From Triticum aestivum (lineage: Eukaryota; Streptophyta; Magnoliopsida; Poales; Poaceae): a stretch of DNA of 64,000 nucleotides. The notes beneath the pieces were generated by a model. It searched no databases. It was not told the origin of the DNA and worked only from the letters and a program-made list of their open reading frames with translations. Position 1 is the first letter of the stretch. Each line of letters starts with the position of its first letter. Location of the stretch: positions 61,574,013 to 61,638,012 of the forward strand of contig NC_057812.1 of assembly GCF_018294505.1 (NCBI RefSeq). Reading direction: 5' to 3'. Shown here one piece after another: positions 46,352 to 58,800 of the stretch. The position numbers and the translations under genes were made by a program.

Positions 46352-46930
46352 AAATGAGTGAAATTGGTTATTCGATATTATGTGAATTCCTTTATTAAAT
46401 GAAGTGAAATCAATTTTTGAAATGAGTGAAATAGTTGTTTGGAAATGAGTGAAATTGGTTTTTTGAAATGAGTGGAATCATTTTTTTCATGGACTAGAAT
46501 TTGTTTATTGAAATGATTGAAAGCAATTTTCTAAACGAGGAAATTCTATTCCTGAAATGAATGAAATAGTTTTCTTGAATTGAGTGGAATCATTTTTGAA
46601 ATGACTGAAATCAACTTTTTGAAATGGGTAAAATCCTTTTTTTGAAAATGAGAGAAAATCCTTTTTTGAAATGAAATAAAACAATTTTGTGAAATGAGTG
46701 GCTCGGTGTGTTTGGAAATGTGTGAAGTTGTCGAAATCACTTTTTGAAATAGTAGAACATTGTAATGGTTTTGAAAATAATGAAATATTTTATATTAAAA
46801 ATGAGTGAAATCAGTTATTTGAAATGAGTGAATATTTTTTCTAAATTTAGTGAAATTAGGTTTGTTGAAATGAGTCAAAACAATTTTTAAAATAACTGAA
46901 ATTGAAATCATTAATTGAAACTAGTCAAAA
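46352..46930. repeat. Degenerate GAAATGAGTGAAAT-type repeat field, right part
   Basis: 46352-46777 duplicates 41407-41827 in direct orientation, including distinctive non-repeat phrases (TTATTCGATATTATGTGAATTCC and GAGTGGCTCGGTGT). It continues with more of the same motif to ~46930. Confidence 0.88.
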
Positions 46931-47646
46931 TGTATCCTAGATCGGTCTTGTTTTAAATGCCTTTTTGCCCTGAATGCGAACATGTAAAAGTTTCAGTACC
47001 AAAAATTCGGTTCAAAAGTTATGAGCACTTACAACAAAAATAAAATGCAGGGTTTTTAGTTTGTTGAGAGAGAGAGTCGTGCGTGCAGCCACCCACCCAT
47101 CCCTCTACTCTCGTTCTCTTCCTTCATAGTCATTGCCCATCCCTCTACTCTAGTTCTCTTTCCCCATAGTCATTCTGGCAAAAAATAAATACATGTCATC
47201 GCATATTACAATGTATACCGCGGCAAAGTTTTCACATCTTTATGTCACAACTCACGGCACCAATCTTGATGGCAAGGTGGGCGGTGGATGCATTGCCATT
47301 ACATACCGGCACCGGTAGAATTATCACTTTGAGGATGAAGCCGGCCGGATAGCACGCATCTTAAAGCAGCGTGGATATTAAAGCAACCGCCTGATGACTA
47401 ACAACAAATCCTTTGCTTTCTTCCACGCAGGCAGGCATTCAGCCACCGGGCGACAATGGCGGCGGCAGCGACCTCCGGGCTCCTACTCCGGAAGGAGCTT
47501 CATCGGAGAATGCAAGAAGACCGGGGAGTGGGAGCGCTCGCTGCTCTGCTCTGGGCTGGGCTTTGGGGTCGCTTCCTTTGCGCCACCAGGATGGAGGCGA
47601 CCGGAGGGAGGGAGCAACGACGACGATGCAACACCTCCTCTGCGCC
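46931..47646 (+). promoter_or_regulatory. Upstream region of the PHD-PLATZ-like gene
   Basis: No retroelement features. It contains two copies of a 40-bp direct repeat (47096-47135 and 47136-47175, CCCATCCCTCTACTCT...) and is GC-rich from ~47440. Short frames at 47394-47835 overlap the core promoter and are not supported as genes. Confidence 0.5.
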
Positions 47647-47654
47647 TATAAATA
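47647..47654 (+). promoter_or_regulatory. TATA box of the PHD-PLATZ-like gene
   Basis: TATAAATA, 168 bases upstream of the ATG at 47822, with a pyrimidine-rich leader between. The ATG context is GCCATGG, a strong plant start. Confidence 0.75.
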
Positions 47655-47829
47655 CAGCAGAAGCCATTATCTATCGATCAATCAAACCGCTTCGGCTATC
47701 AATCGTCTCAATCGTTCCTCCCTCCCGCTAACAACAGAAGAGAAGAGAACAGGCTCCCTTCTTCCTCCCCACCCGTCTTCCCTGCCCGGTTCCGGCTGCC
47801 CCCCACCCCACCTCCAACGCCATGGCCGC

Positions 47830-47964
47830 TGTTAGACTGTATATATGTAGACTCTGTATATCTGTATTGTAACATTGTATTGTATCTCTTGGGTACCTCT
47901 ATATAATGAGATAGCCACACCCCAGGTTAGGGGTGTCAGCAGTTCCTAAATCATATGTTTAACA
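47830..47964 (+). repeat. 5' LTR of Ale-like Copia (135 bp)
   Basis: TG..CA termini, preceded by target copy GCCGC. It contains CTATATAATGAGATAG, a probable TATA region (about 47900-47906). Confidence 0.95.
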
Positions 47965-47979
47965 TGATATCAGTTTAGG
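47965..47979 (+). other. Primer binding site of Ale-like Copia (degenerate)
   Basis: TGATATCAG directly after the LTR resembles the initiator Met-tRNA site TGGTATCAG with one change and poorer match beyond. Confidence 0.7.
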
Positions 47980-47984
47980 TTACG

Positions 47985-49556
47985 ATGTCTTCCGCTGCCG
48001 CCGCTACTACCGCCGTCGCACCGATCTTGGTTCCTCCCGCCGCCGCCGCGGTGCCGGCTCTCGCTACTGCCTCGCCATTTCTTGCATCGCAGCCTCTCGC
48101 GATGGCCCATAGTGTCTCGTCGTCGCCTCGCTCCCCGATCGGATCGGGAGACCGCGGCGCCACCCCAATCGGTGCTCCCTCTGGCGCTGCTCCTCCTGCG
48201 GGCGGCCTTCCCGCGATCCATGGTGGGCCGCCGCCGCCGTCGTCTTGGCCGGCGCTGCCCCAACCCTATGGCGTGCCGCCCCTGCAGCAGCCCTACGGCG
48301 CCCCGCCACCTCACTCCTACTACGGCGTGGTGCCGCCGCAACCCTACTTGGCGCCCGCGCCGCCTCAACCCTACCTGGCGTCTTCCCCGCACCCGCACGG
48401 AGCTGCGGCTGCATCGCCACCCGCGGCTTCGGCCGCGGCCGACCACGGTGCCCCTGCGGCACCCTACGGCGCCCCCGCGACACACTATGATGCTCCCAGG
48501 GCGGCGTCCCCCGGCTCCTACCCGCCCTACCCGGTGTATCCCGTGCATCCTGGGGCGGCCTCGTCGATGGGCCTGTATGCATCGCCGCATGCCCATGTTG
48601 ATTCGGCCATGGTGCCTGCGCCGTTCTACTTCTCGCATCTGCTGCCGGTGAAGCTCGCGCCGGACAACTACCTGTCCTGGCGTGCCAAGGTGCTCCCTCT
48701 TCTGCGGAGTCGCTATCTGGAGGGCTACGTTGACGGATCCACCCCATGTCCGCCCCCTCATCACCCGGCGTACCACACCTGGGTGGCTCAGGATCAGGCC
48801 ATCCTCTCCGCCATTCAGTCCCCGCTCACCCTGAGCGTCTCGTCGCTGGTCATCTTCGCCGCTACGTCCCGGGAGGCGTGGGCGACGCTTCACACCAGTT
48901 TTGCCTCTCAGTCTCAGGCGCGTGCTCACTCTATACGCACCGAGCTAGGTGAGACTAAGCTTGATGACCTCAGCATCACGGACTACTTCAACAAGATGCG
49001 GGGTCTCACCGACACGTTGGCCTTAGTTGGTCAGTCGCTGCAGGATGAGGAGTTTACCACCTTCGTGCTTAACGGGCTTGATGATGATTATGACAATCTC
49101 ATTGAGAATGCCCATGGTCGTGATGATCCGCTCCCACCTCGTGAGCTCTATGCACGACTCCTTGGTCGTGAACAACGCATTAAGGCGTGCCGCACCTCTC
49201 CCGGTTTCGCCTCCGCCAATGCTGCGACTCGTGGTAAACCCCCGCGGTCATCATCTTCAGGTGGCAAACCGGCGCCGTCCTCACAACCGGCCTCGCGGGG
49301 CAATGCTCCGACCATCACGGGTGGCAACCGGCCGGTTGCGTGCTGTTCTTCTTGTGGTGCGCCGCAGGCCTGCCAACTGTGTGGCCTTGAGCGTCACATT
49401 GCCTCTCACTGTCATCGTCGCTACAAACAAGATTTTCTGGGCCTCAGCAACAACGGCAAAGGGAACGACAAGCAAGCCGCCGCTGCCGTGACGAGTCATG
49501 ATCATGGCCGTACTCCGTCTTACTCCGTTGATCCTACATGGTACATGGACACTTGA
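47985..49556 (+). pseudogene. gag: Ale-like Copia gag and start of protease
   Basis: 523 codons from ATG. Residues 1-200 are a Pro/Ala/Tyr-rich low-complexity N-terminus. Residues ~210-400 are the Copia gag domain (FSHLLPVKLAPDNYLSWR start, typical of Retrofit/Ale gag). A CCHC knuckle (CQLCGLERHIASHC) lies near residue 464. The frame ends with TGA at 49554-49556, exactly at the third codon of the protease DTG motif (DT then stop), so a single change removes the protease active site and cuts gag from pol. The sequence continues in the same frame afterwards. Confidence 0.93.
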
Positions 49557-50346
49557 GCTACCAACCACCTCACCGGTGAGATGGGTAAGCTCTCCACTCA
49601 GGAGCCATATCGTGGTCATGATCAGGTGCACACCGCCAGTGGAGCAGGTATGCGCATCTCCCATGTTGGTCAGGCCTCTCTCCTTGCACACAATTTTCGC
49701 ACATTACATCTCTCTAATGTCCTTCGTGTTCCTTCTGCTACGTGTAGTCTATTGTCTATTCCTCAACTTACTCGTGATAATAATGTCCTTGCTGAGTTTC
49801 ACCATTTTTGTTTCTTTATCAAGGATCAGGACACGAGGGTCGTTCTGCTTAGCGGTCGTCTTTGCCATGGCCTGTATGCACTTGATGCGCCATGTCCACC
49901 TTTCATGCCGTCCTCTCCTCAGGTGTTCAGTGGTGTTCGTGTGTCGTCTAGACACTGGCATGCGCGCCTTGGTCACCCGACGGCTCCCATAGTTTGACAT
50001 GTTTTGCATCGTCATGATCTTCCAGTTGTGTCCAATAAAACTGCTGAAACTATTTGTGATTCCTGTCAGCTGGGCAAGAGTCATCAACTTGCTTTTTCAG
50101 AGTCTAGTCGTGTTGTGAAACATCCTCTTGAGCTTGTGTTTTCTGATGTATGGGGTCATGCCCACACATTCGTTTGTGTTCACAATTATTATGTCAGTTT
50201 CATTGATGCTTACAGCCGTTTTACTTGGTTATATCTTATTAAACGTAAGTCTGATCTGTTCGATGTCTTCATTCAGTTTCAAGCACACGTTGAGCGTCTT
50301 CTTAAGCAGAAAATCATCCATGTCCAATCCGACTGGGGGGGGGGGG
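49557..50346 (+). pseudogene. pol: Ale-like Copia protease end and integrase N-part
   Basis: Same frame as gag after the TGA. It shows ATNHLTGE at once, the LRVPSATCSLLSIPQL block, and then the GAG-pre-integrase HARLGHP motif near 49960. After TGA at 49995-49997 come the CDSCQLGKSHQ zinc finger half, the first core Asp (FSDVWG, near 50143) and the second in HVQSDWGG near 50330. The frame is lost in a run of 12 G at 50335-50346. Confidence 0.9.
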
Positions 50347-50398
50347 TGAATACCACAACCTTAACTCGTTTTTTAACAAACTTGGAATTTCACACCGC

Positions 50399-52898
50399 GT
50401 GTCATGTCCTCATACACATCAGCAGAATGGTACTGCTGAGCGTAAGCATCGCCATCTTGTTGAAACTGGTCTAACCTTGCTCGCTCATGCCTCCGTCCCG
50501 TTTCGGTTCTGGAGTGATGCCTTCTCCACAGCTTGTTTTGTCATAAACAGGCTTCCCTCGAGACTTCTGAAAATGCAAACCCCTCTTGAACTTCTGCTTA
50601 ATGAGACTCCAGACTACACTTTTTTCAAAGTGTTTGGTTGTGCATGTTGGCCTCACTTGCGTCCTTACAACAAAAGCAAGCTAGAGTTTCGGTCTAAGAA
50701 GTGTGTTTTTCTCGGGTATAGTTCTCTTCACAAAGGGTACAAGTGCTTGCATGTTCCTACCAACCGCGTCTACATCTCTCGTGACGTAGTATTTGATGAA
50801 CATGTTTTCCCTTTTCGTGCACTTCCGACTAACCCTATCACTTCTACACCACCGGTGCCTGTGTCCACACCTACGCCTGATCAATTTGTGAATGTTGCAT
50901 ATGCCCCTTCGTTGCTCCCTAATCATGCTGCAGGTATTGGACGCGGTGCCCGGCTCCAGCTACTTGATGAACAGGTCACCGATGAGCTCCCTGGTCGGGA
51001 CGTGCATGTGCCATGCATGACGGGCAGCACTCGCCAACCCGTCACCGTCTCGCCTGCTTCGCGGGCGCCGGGTCAGCCTGGCTCCACACTGGCCCCACGG
51101 GCGCTGGGCTCGCTAGCGCCAGCCTCGCCTGGCTCGCTTGCCTCGTCAGCACCAGTGGCCTCGCCAGCACCCGCTTCGCCCGGTGCGCAGGCCTCGCCAG
51201 TGCCAGCCTCGCGTGGCTCGCCCGGGCCACTGGCGGGTCTCTCGCCCGGGCCGGCTGCTGCTGCCGCCATCCCGGAGGCCCCGTCACCTGCTCCGGCCCG
51301 GTCCGCCTCTGCGCTAGGGTCGCCGACCAGCCCTGCCTCGGTCACTGGCGTGCCTAACTCGTCCGACTCGGTGCTGGCCTCGTCAACATCCTCTACTGCA
51401 CCGACTTTGCCAGTTGAACCTGCTGTCACTCTTCATCCTCGCACACGGAGCCAGTCTGGTGTCTTTCGTCCAAAGAAGCGGACGGATGGCACGGTTGCAT
51501 GGCTTGCTGCGTGCATGGCTCACATTGCTGGCGATCCCACTGCAGAGCCTCGTCACTTTCAGGCTGCACTGAGTATTCCTCATTGGCGTGCTGCAATGGA
51601 ACAAGAGTTTCAGGCCCTCCAACAGAATGATACTTGGTGTCTTGTTCCTCTAGTGTCTGGTGTCAACATTATTGATTCCAAGTGGGTTTTCAAAGTCAAG
51701 AGACATGCTGATGGCTCCATTGAACGCTACAAGGCACGTTTAGTTGCAAAGGGCTTCAAACAGAGGTATAGTCTTGATTATGAAGACACTTTCAGTCCCG
51801 TCATCAAGCCTACTACCATTCGATTACTAGTGTCTCTTGCGGTTACTCGCGGATGGTTCCTTCGTCAGCTTGATGTGCAGAACGCTTTTCTGCATGGCAT
51901 TCTGGAGGAGGAGGTTTATATGCGTCAGCCACCTGGTTTTGTTGATCCGACACGACCTCACCATCTCTGTCGTCTGGTTAAGGCACTGTATGGGCTCAAA
52001 CAGGCTCCTCGTGCATGGCATGCTCGCCTTGGATCTGTTCTTCGGGCTCTTGGGTTTACTCCCTCCACTGCTGATACGTCACTGTTTCTCCTCCAGCGCC
52101 CTGAGGTTACGATGTATCTTTTGGTTTATGTTGATGATATCATTCTCATCAGTTCCTCCACTGCTGCTGCTGATCGCCTTGTGATTGCTCTCCGTGATGA
52201 TTTTGCTGTCAAGGATTTAGGTGCTCTTCATTTTTTCCTTGGTCTTGAGGTTTCACGGTCCTCTGCTGGTTTGACTCTCACTCAGAAAAAGTACGCCTTG
52301 GACTTGTTGCGTCATGCTGGAATGCTCACATGCAAACATGTTAACACTCCGATGTCTGCCATTGATCGGTTGTCTGCTCTTGACGATGACCCTCTCTCGT
52401 CTGATGATGCTACTGAGTATCGCAGTATCGTTGGTGGTCTGCAATACCTTACTATTACCAGGCCTGATATCTCCTATGCAGTCAACCATGTCTGTCAGTT
52501 TTTGCATGCACCGAGGACGTCTCACTGGTCAGCTGTGAAGCGTATTTTGCGCTATGTCAGTCTTAGTGCCTCCTATGGTTTGCTTCTTCAGTCTGCAGTG
52601 TCGTATGAGCTCTCGGCTTTCTCTGATGCAGATTGGACTGGTAGTCCGGATGACAGGCGATCCACGGGGGGCTATGTGGTATTTCTGGGTCCTAACTTGA
52701 TCGCCTGGAATGCTCGCAAGCAAGCAAGTGTGTCTCGCAGTAGTACTGAGGCTGAGTACAAAGCTGTTGCTGATGCAACTGCTGAGATCATATGGGTACA
52801 ATCTCTGTTGAGAGAGTTGCGTGTTCCTCAAGCTCGTCCTCCGGTCCTCTGTTGTGACAACATTGGTGCGACATATCTTTCTTCTAACCCGATGTTTC
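50399..52898 (+). pseudogene. pol: Ale-like Copia integrase end, RT and RNaseH
   Basis: Contains the integrase glutamate ([13 protein letters not shown] near 50440), a Pro/Ala/Ser-rich spacer (51030-51420), the RT with [13 protein letters not shown] (~51730) and the catalytic YVDDI (~52128), and RNaseH up to [16 protein letters not shown], where the Angela LTR begins at 52899. The long open frame continues 27 codons into the Angela LTR to 52981; these are read-through and not element protein. The piece itself has no internal stop. The RNaseH end resumes at 61612. Confidence 0.93.
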
Positions 52899-54026
52899 TG
52901 AAGGAAATATGCCCTAGAGGCAATAATAAAGTTATTATTTATTTCCTTATAATCATGATAAATGTTTATTATTCATGCTAGAATTATATTTTCCGGAAAC
53001 ATAATACATGTGTGAATACATAGACAAACAGAGAGTCACTAGTATGCCTCTACTTGACTAGCTCGTTAATCGAAGATGGTTATGTTTCCTAACCATGAAC
53101 AATAAGTTGTTATTTGATTAACGAGGTCACATCATTAGTAGAATGATCTGATTGACATGACCCATTCCATTAGCTTAGCACCTGATCGTTTAGTATGTTG
53201 CTATTGCTTTCTTCATGACTTATACATGTTCCTACGACTATGAGATTATGCAACTCCCGTTTACCGGAGGAACACTTTGGGTACTACCAAACGTCACAAC
53301 GTAAATGGGTGATTATAAAGGAGTACTACAGGTGTCTCCAATGGTCGATGTTGGGTTGGCGTATTTCGAGATTAGGATTTGTCACTCCGATTGTCGGAGA
53401 GGTATCTCTGGGCCCTCTCGGTAATACACATCACATAAGCCTTGCAAGCATTACAACTAATATGTTAGTTGTGAGATGATGTATTACGGAACGAGTAAAG
53501 AGACTTGCCGGTAACGAGATTGAACTAGGTATTGGATACCGACGATCGAATCTCGGGCAAGTAACATACCGATGACAAAGGGAACAACGTATGTTGTTAT
53601 GCGGTCTGACCGATAAAGATCTTCGTAGAATATGTAGGAGCCAATATGGGCATCCAGGTCCCGCTATTGGTTATTGACCAGAGACATGTCTCGGTCATGT
53701 CTACATTGTTCTCGAACCCGTAGGGTCCGCACGCTTAAGGTTACGATGACAGTTATATTATGAGTTTATGCATTTTGATGTACCGAAGGTTGTTCGGAGT
53801 CCCGGATGTGATCACGGACATGACGAGGAGTCTCGAAATGGTCGAGACGTAAAGATTGATATATTGGAAGCCTATGTTTGGACATCGGAAGTGTTCCGGG
53901 TGAAATCGGGATTTTACCGGGTTACCGGGAGGTTACCGGAACCCCCCGGGAGCCATATGGGCCATCATGGGCCTTAGTGGAAAGGAGAAAGGGGCAGCCC
54001 AAGGTGGCTGCGCCTCTTTCCCCTCC

Positions 54027-54142
54027 CCTAGTCCTATTAGGACTAGGAGAAGGTGGCCGGCCCCCCTCTCTCCCTTCCCCTCCGAGGAATCCTAGTTGGA
54101 CTAGGATTGGGGGGAGGAATCCTACTCCCAGAGGGAGTAGGA
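54027..54142 (+). promoter_or_regulatory. Three consecutive perfect hairpins upstream of the Angela TATA box
   Basis: Inverted repeats at 54027-54047 (10-bp arms, CCTAGTCCTA), 54088-54108 (9-bp arms, AATCCTAGT) and 54120-54142 (10-bp arms, TCCTACTCCC). The same set is in the 3' LTR at ~60997-61112. They end 50 bases before the TATA box. A regulatory role is inferred only. Confidence 0.7.
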
Positions 54143-54191
54143 CTCTCCTGCGCCTCCCTCTTTGGCCGGCCAGCCTCCCCTCCTCTCCTCC

Positions 54192-54199
54192 TTTATATA
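54192..54199 (+). promoter_or_regulatory. TATA box of Angela LTR
   Basis: TTTATATAC, repeated in the 3' LTR at ~61162. Position within the LTR fits the BARE/Angela promoter region. Confidence 0.75.
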
Positions 54200-54637
54200 C
54201 GGAGGCAGGGGCACCTCTAAACACACAAGTTGACACAAGTTGATCCACGTGATCGATTCCTTAGCCGTGTGCGGTGCCCCCTGCCACCATATTCCTCGAT
54301 AATACTGTAGCGGAGTTTAGGCGAAGCCCTGCTGCTGTAGTTCATCAAGATCGTCACCACGCCGTCGTGCTGACGAAACTCTTCCCCGACACTTTGCTGG
54401 ATCGGAGTCCGGGGATCGTCATCGAGCTGAACGTGTGCTCGAACTCGGAGGTGCCGTAGTTTCGGTGCTTGATCGGTTGGATCGTGAAGACGTACGACTA
54501 CTTCCTCTACGTCGTGTCATTGCTTCCGCAGTCGGTCTGCGTTGGGTACGTAGACAACACTCTCCTCTCGTTGCTATGCATCACATGATCCTGTGTGCGT
54601 GTAGGAAATTTTTTGAAATTACTACGAAACCCAACAG

Positions 54638-54649
54638 TGGCATCAGAGC
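54638..54649 (+). other. Primer binding site of Angela element
   Basis: TGGCATCAGAGC one base after the LTR, matching the initiator Met-tRNA site with C for T. Confidence 0.93.
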
Positions 54650-55872
54650 CTAGGTTAATGATGTTGATGTTATATGCACGAGTAGAACACAAGTGAGTTG
54701 TGGACGATACAAGTCATACTGCCTACCAGCATGTCATATTTTGGTTCAGCGGTATTGTTGGACGAGACGACCCGGACCAACCTTACGCGTACGCTTACGC
54801 GAGACCGGTTCCCTCGACGTGCTTTGCACAGAGATGGCTTGCGGGCGACTGCCTCTCCAACTTTAGTTGAACCAAGTATGGCTACGCCCGGTCCTTGCGA
54901 AGGTTAAAACGGAGTCTATTTGACAAACTATCGTTGTGGTTTTGATGCGTAGGTGAGATTGGTTCTTACTTAAGCCCGTAGCAGCCACGTAAAACATGCA
55001 ACAACAAAGTAGAGGACGTCTAACTTGTTTTTGCAGGGCATGTTGTGATGTGATATGGTCAAGGCATGATGCTGAATTTTATTGTATGAGATGATCATGT
55101 TTTGTAACCAAGTTATCGGCAACTGGCAGGAGCCATATGGTTGTCGCTTTATTGTATGCAATGCAATCGCGATGTAATGCTTTACTTTATTACTAAACGG
55201 TAGTGATAGTCGTGGAAGCATAAGATTGGCGAGACGACAACGATGCTACGATGGAGATCAAGGTGTCGCGCCGGTGACGATGGTGATCATGACGGTGCTT
55301 CGGAGATGGAGATCACAAGCACAAGATGATGATGGCCATATCATATCACTTATATTGATTGCATGTGATGTTTATCTTTTTATGCATCTTATCTTGCTTT
55401 GATTGACGGTAGCATTATAAGATGATCTCTCACTAAATTATCAAGAAGTGTTCTCCCTGAGTATGCACCGTTGCCAAAAGTTCTTCGTGCTGAGACACCA
55501 CGTGATGATCGGGTGTGATAGGCTCTACGTTCAATACAACGGGTGCAAACCAGTTTGCACACGCAGAATACTCAGGTTAAACTTGACGAGCCTAGCATAT
55601 GCAGATATGGCCTCGGAACACGGAGACCGAAAGGTCGAGCGTGAATCATATAGTAGATATGATCAACATAATGATGTTCACCGATGAAAACTACTCCATC
55701 TCACGTGATGATCGGACATGGTTTAGTTGATTTGGATCACGTGATCACTTAGAGGATTAGAGGGATGTCTATCTAAGTGGGAGTTCTTAATAATATGATT
55801 AATTGAACTTAAAATTTATCATGAACTTAGTACCCTGATAGTATCTTGCTTATTTATGTTGATTGTAGATAG
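54650..55872 (+). other. Untranslated leader of Angela element
   Basis: 1.2 kb between PBS and the gag-pol ATG with no long frame. A leader of this size is usual for BARE/Angela elements, where it contains packaging signals. Only short frames (<85 codons) are present. Confidence 0.8.
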
Positions 55873-58800
55873 ATGGCTCGTGCTGTTGTTCCGTTAAATT
55901 TTAATGCGTTCCTTGAGAAAGCAAAGTTGAAAGATGATGGTAGCAATTACACGGACTGGGTCCGTAACTTGAGGATTATCCTCATTGCTGCACAGAAGAA
56001 TTACGTCCTGGAAGCACCGCTGGGTGCCAGGCCTGCTGCTGGAGCAACGCCAGATGTTATGAACGTCTGGCAGAGCAAAGCTGATGACTACTCGATAGTT
56101 CAGTGTGCCATGCTTTACGGCTTAGAATCGGGACTTCAACGACGTTTTGAACGTCATGGAGCATATGAGATGTTCCAGGAGTTGAAGTTAATATTTCAAG
56201 CAAATGCCCGGATTGAGAGATATGAAGTCTCCAATAAGTTCTATAGCTGCAAGATGGAAGAGAACAGTTCTGTCAGTGAGCATATACTCAAAATGTCTGG
56301 GTATAATAATCACTTGATTCAATTGGGAGTTAATCTTCCAGATGATTGCGTCATTGACAGAATTCTCCAATCACTGCCACCAAGCTACAAGAGTTTCGTG
56401 ATGAACTATAATATGCAAGGGATGAACAAGACTATTCCCGAGCTCTTCGCAATGCTGAAAGCTGCGGAGGTAGAAATCAAGAAGGAGCATCAAGTGTTGA
56501 TGGTTAACAAGACCACTAGTTTCAAGAAAAAGGGCAAAGGGAAGAAAAAGGGGAACTTCAAAAAGAACGGCAAGCAAGTTGCTGCTCAAGAGAAGAAACC
56601 CAAGTCTGGACCTAAGCCTGAAACTGAGTGCTTCTACTGCAAGCAGACTGGTCACTGGAAGCGGAACTGCCCCAAGTATTTGGCGGATAAGAAGGATGGC
56701 AAGGTGAACAAAGGTATATGTGATATACATGTTATTGATGTGTACCTTACTAATGCTCGCAGTAGCACCTGGGTATTTGATACTGGTTCTGTTGCTAATA
56801 TTTGCAACTCGAAACAGGGACTACAGAATAAGCGGGCACTGGCAAAGGACGAGGTGACGATGCGCGTGGGAAACGGTTCCAAAGTCGATGTGATCGCAGT
56901 CGGCACGCTACCTCTACATCTACCTTCGGGATTAATATTAGACCTAAATAATTGTTATTTGGTGCCAGCGTTGAGCATGAACATTATATCTGGATCTTGT
57001 TTAATGCGAGACGGTTATTCATTTAAATCAGAGAATAATGGTTGTTCTATTTATATGAGTAATATCTTTTATGGTCATGCACCCTTGAAGAGTGGTCTAT
57101 TCTTACTAAATCTCGATAGTAGTAATACACATATTCATAATGTTGAAACCAAAAGATACAGAGTTGATAATGAAAGTGCAACTTATTTGTGGCACTGTCG
57201 TTTAGGTCATATCGGTGTAAAACGCATGAAGAAACTCCATACTAATGGACTTTTGGAACCACTTGATTATGAATCACTTGGTACTTGCGAACCGTGCCTC
57301 ATGGGCAAGATGACTAAAACACCGTTCTCCGGTACTATGGAGAGAGCAACAGATTTGTTGGAAATCATACATACCGATGTATGTGGTCCGATGAATATTG
57401 AGGCTCGTGGCGGATATCGTTATTTTCTCACCTTCACAGATGATTTGAGCAGATATGGGTATATCTACTTAATGAAACATAAGTCTGAAACATTTGAAAA
57501 GTTCAAAGAATTTCAGAGTGAAGTTGAAAATCATCGTAACAAGAAAATAAAGTTTCTACGATCTGATCGTGGAGGAGAATATTTGAGTTACGAGTTTGGT
57601 GTACATTTGAAAAACTGTGGAATAGTTTCGCAACTCACGCCCCCCGGAACACCACAGCGTAATGGTGTGTCCGAACGTCGTAATCGTACTATGGTGCGAT
57701 CTATGATGTCTCTTACAGATTTACCGCTATCATTTTGGGGATATGCTTTAGAGACGGCCGCATTCACGTTAAATAGGGCACCATCAAAATCCGTTGAGAC
57801 GACGCCTTATGAACTGTGGTTTGGCAAGAAACCAAAGTTGTCGTTTCTTAAAGTTTGGGGCTGCGATGCTTATGTGAAAAAACTTCAAACTGATAAGCTC
57901 GAACCCAAATCGGAGAAATGTGTCTTCATAGGATACCCAAAGGAAACTGTTGGGTACACCTTCTATCACAGATCCGAAGGCAAAACATTCGTTGCTAAGA
58001 ATGGATCATTTCTAGAGAAGGAGTTTCTCTCGAAAGAAGTGAGTGGGAGGAAAGTAGAACTTGACGAGGTAACTGTACCTGCTCCCTTACTGGAAAGTAG
58101 TTCATCACAGAAAACTGTTTCAGTGACACCTACACCGGTTAGTGAGGAAGCCAATGATAATGATCATGAAACTTCAGATCAAGATACTACTGAACCACGT
58201 AGATCAACCAGAGTAAGATCCGCGCCAGAGTGGTACGGAAATCCTGTTCTGGAAGTCATGCTACTAGATCATGATGAACCTACGAACTATGAAGAAGCGA
58301 TGGTGAGCCCAGATTCCGCAAAGTGGCTAGAAGCCATGAAATCTGAGATGGGATCCATGTATGAGAACAAAGTATGGACTTTGGTTGACTTGCCCGATGA
58401 TCGGCAAGCAATTGAGAATAAATGGATCTTTAAGAAGAAGACTGACGCTGATGGTAATGTTACTGTCTACAAAGCTCGACTTGTCGCAAAAGGTTTTCGA
58501 CAAGTTCAAGGAATTGACTACGATGAGACCTTCTCACCCGTAGCGATGCTTAAGTCCGTCCGAATCATGTTAGCAATTGCCGCATTTTATGATTATGAAA
58601 TTTGGCAAATGGATGTCAAAACTGCATTCCTGAATGGATTCCTGGAAGAAGAGTTGTATATGATGCAACCAGAAGGTTTTGTCGATCCAAAGGGAGCTAA
58701 CAAAGTGTGCAAGCTCCAGCGATCCATTTATGGACTGGTGCAAGCCTCTCGGAGTTGGAATAAACGTTTTGATAGTGTGATCAAAGCATTTGGTTTTATA

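Larger units (their letters stand above)
52899..54636 (+). repeat. 5' LTR of Angela element (1738 bp)
   Basis: TG..CA termini. It has TTTATATAC (54192-54199) as TATA box, preceded by three perfect hairpins (54027-54142), and a leader to the PBS. Open frames inside are not genes. Confidence 0.97.

Noticed and set aside
47394..47835. Three overlapping plus-strand frames (85-140 codons) upstream of the PHD gene
   Set aside because: They run through the TATA box and leader of the better supported gene and show no domain.
47970..48929. 319-codon and 227-codon minus-strand frames opposite the Copia gag
   Set aside because: Arg-rich shadow frames of the GC-rich gag N-terminus; the plus strand carries the recognised gag domain and knuckle.
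53768..54653. Short frames in the Angela LTR (and 60765-61755)
   Set aside because: They repeat identically in both LTRs and overlap on both strands; by-products of LTR sequence.
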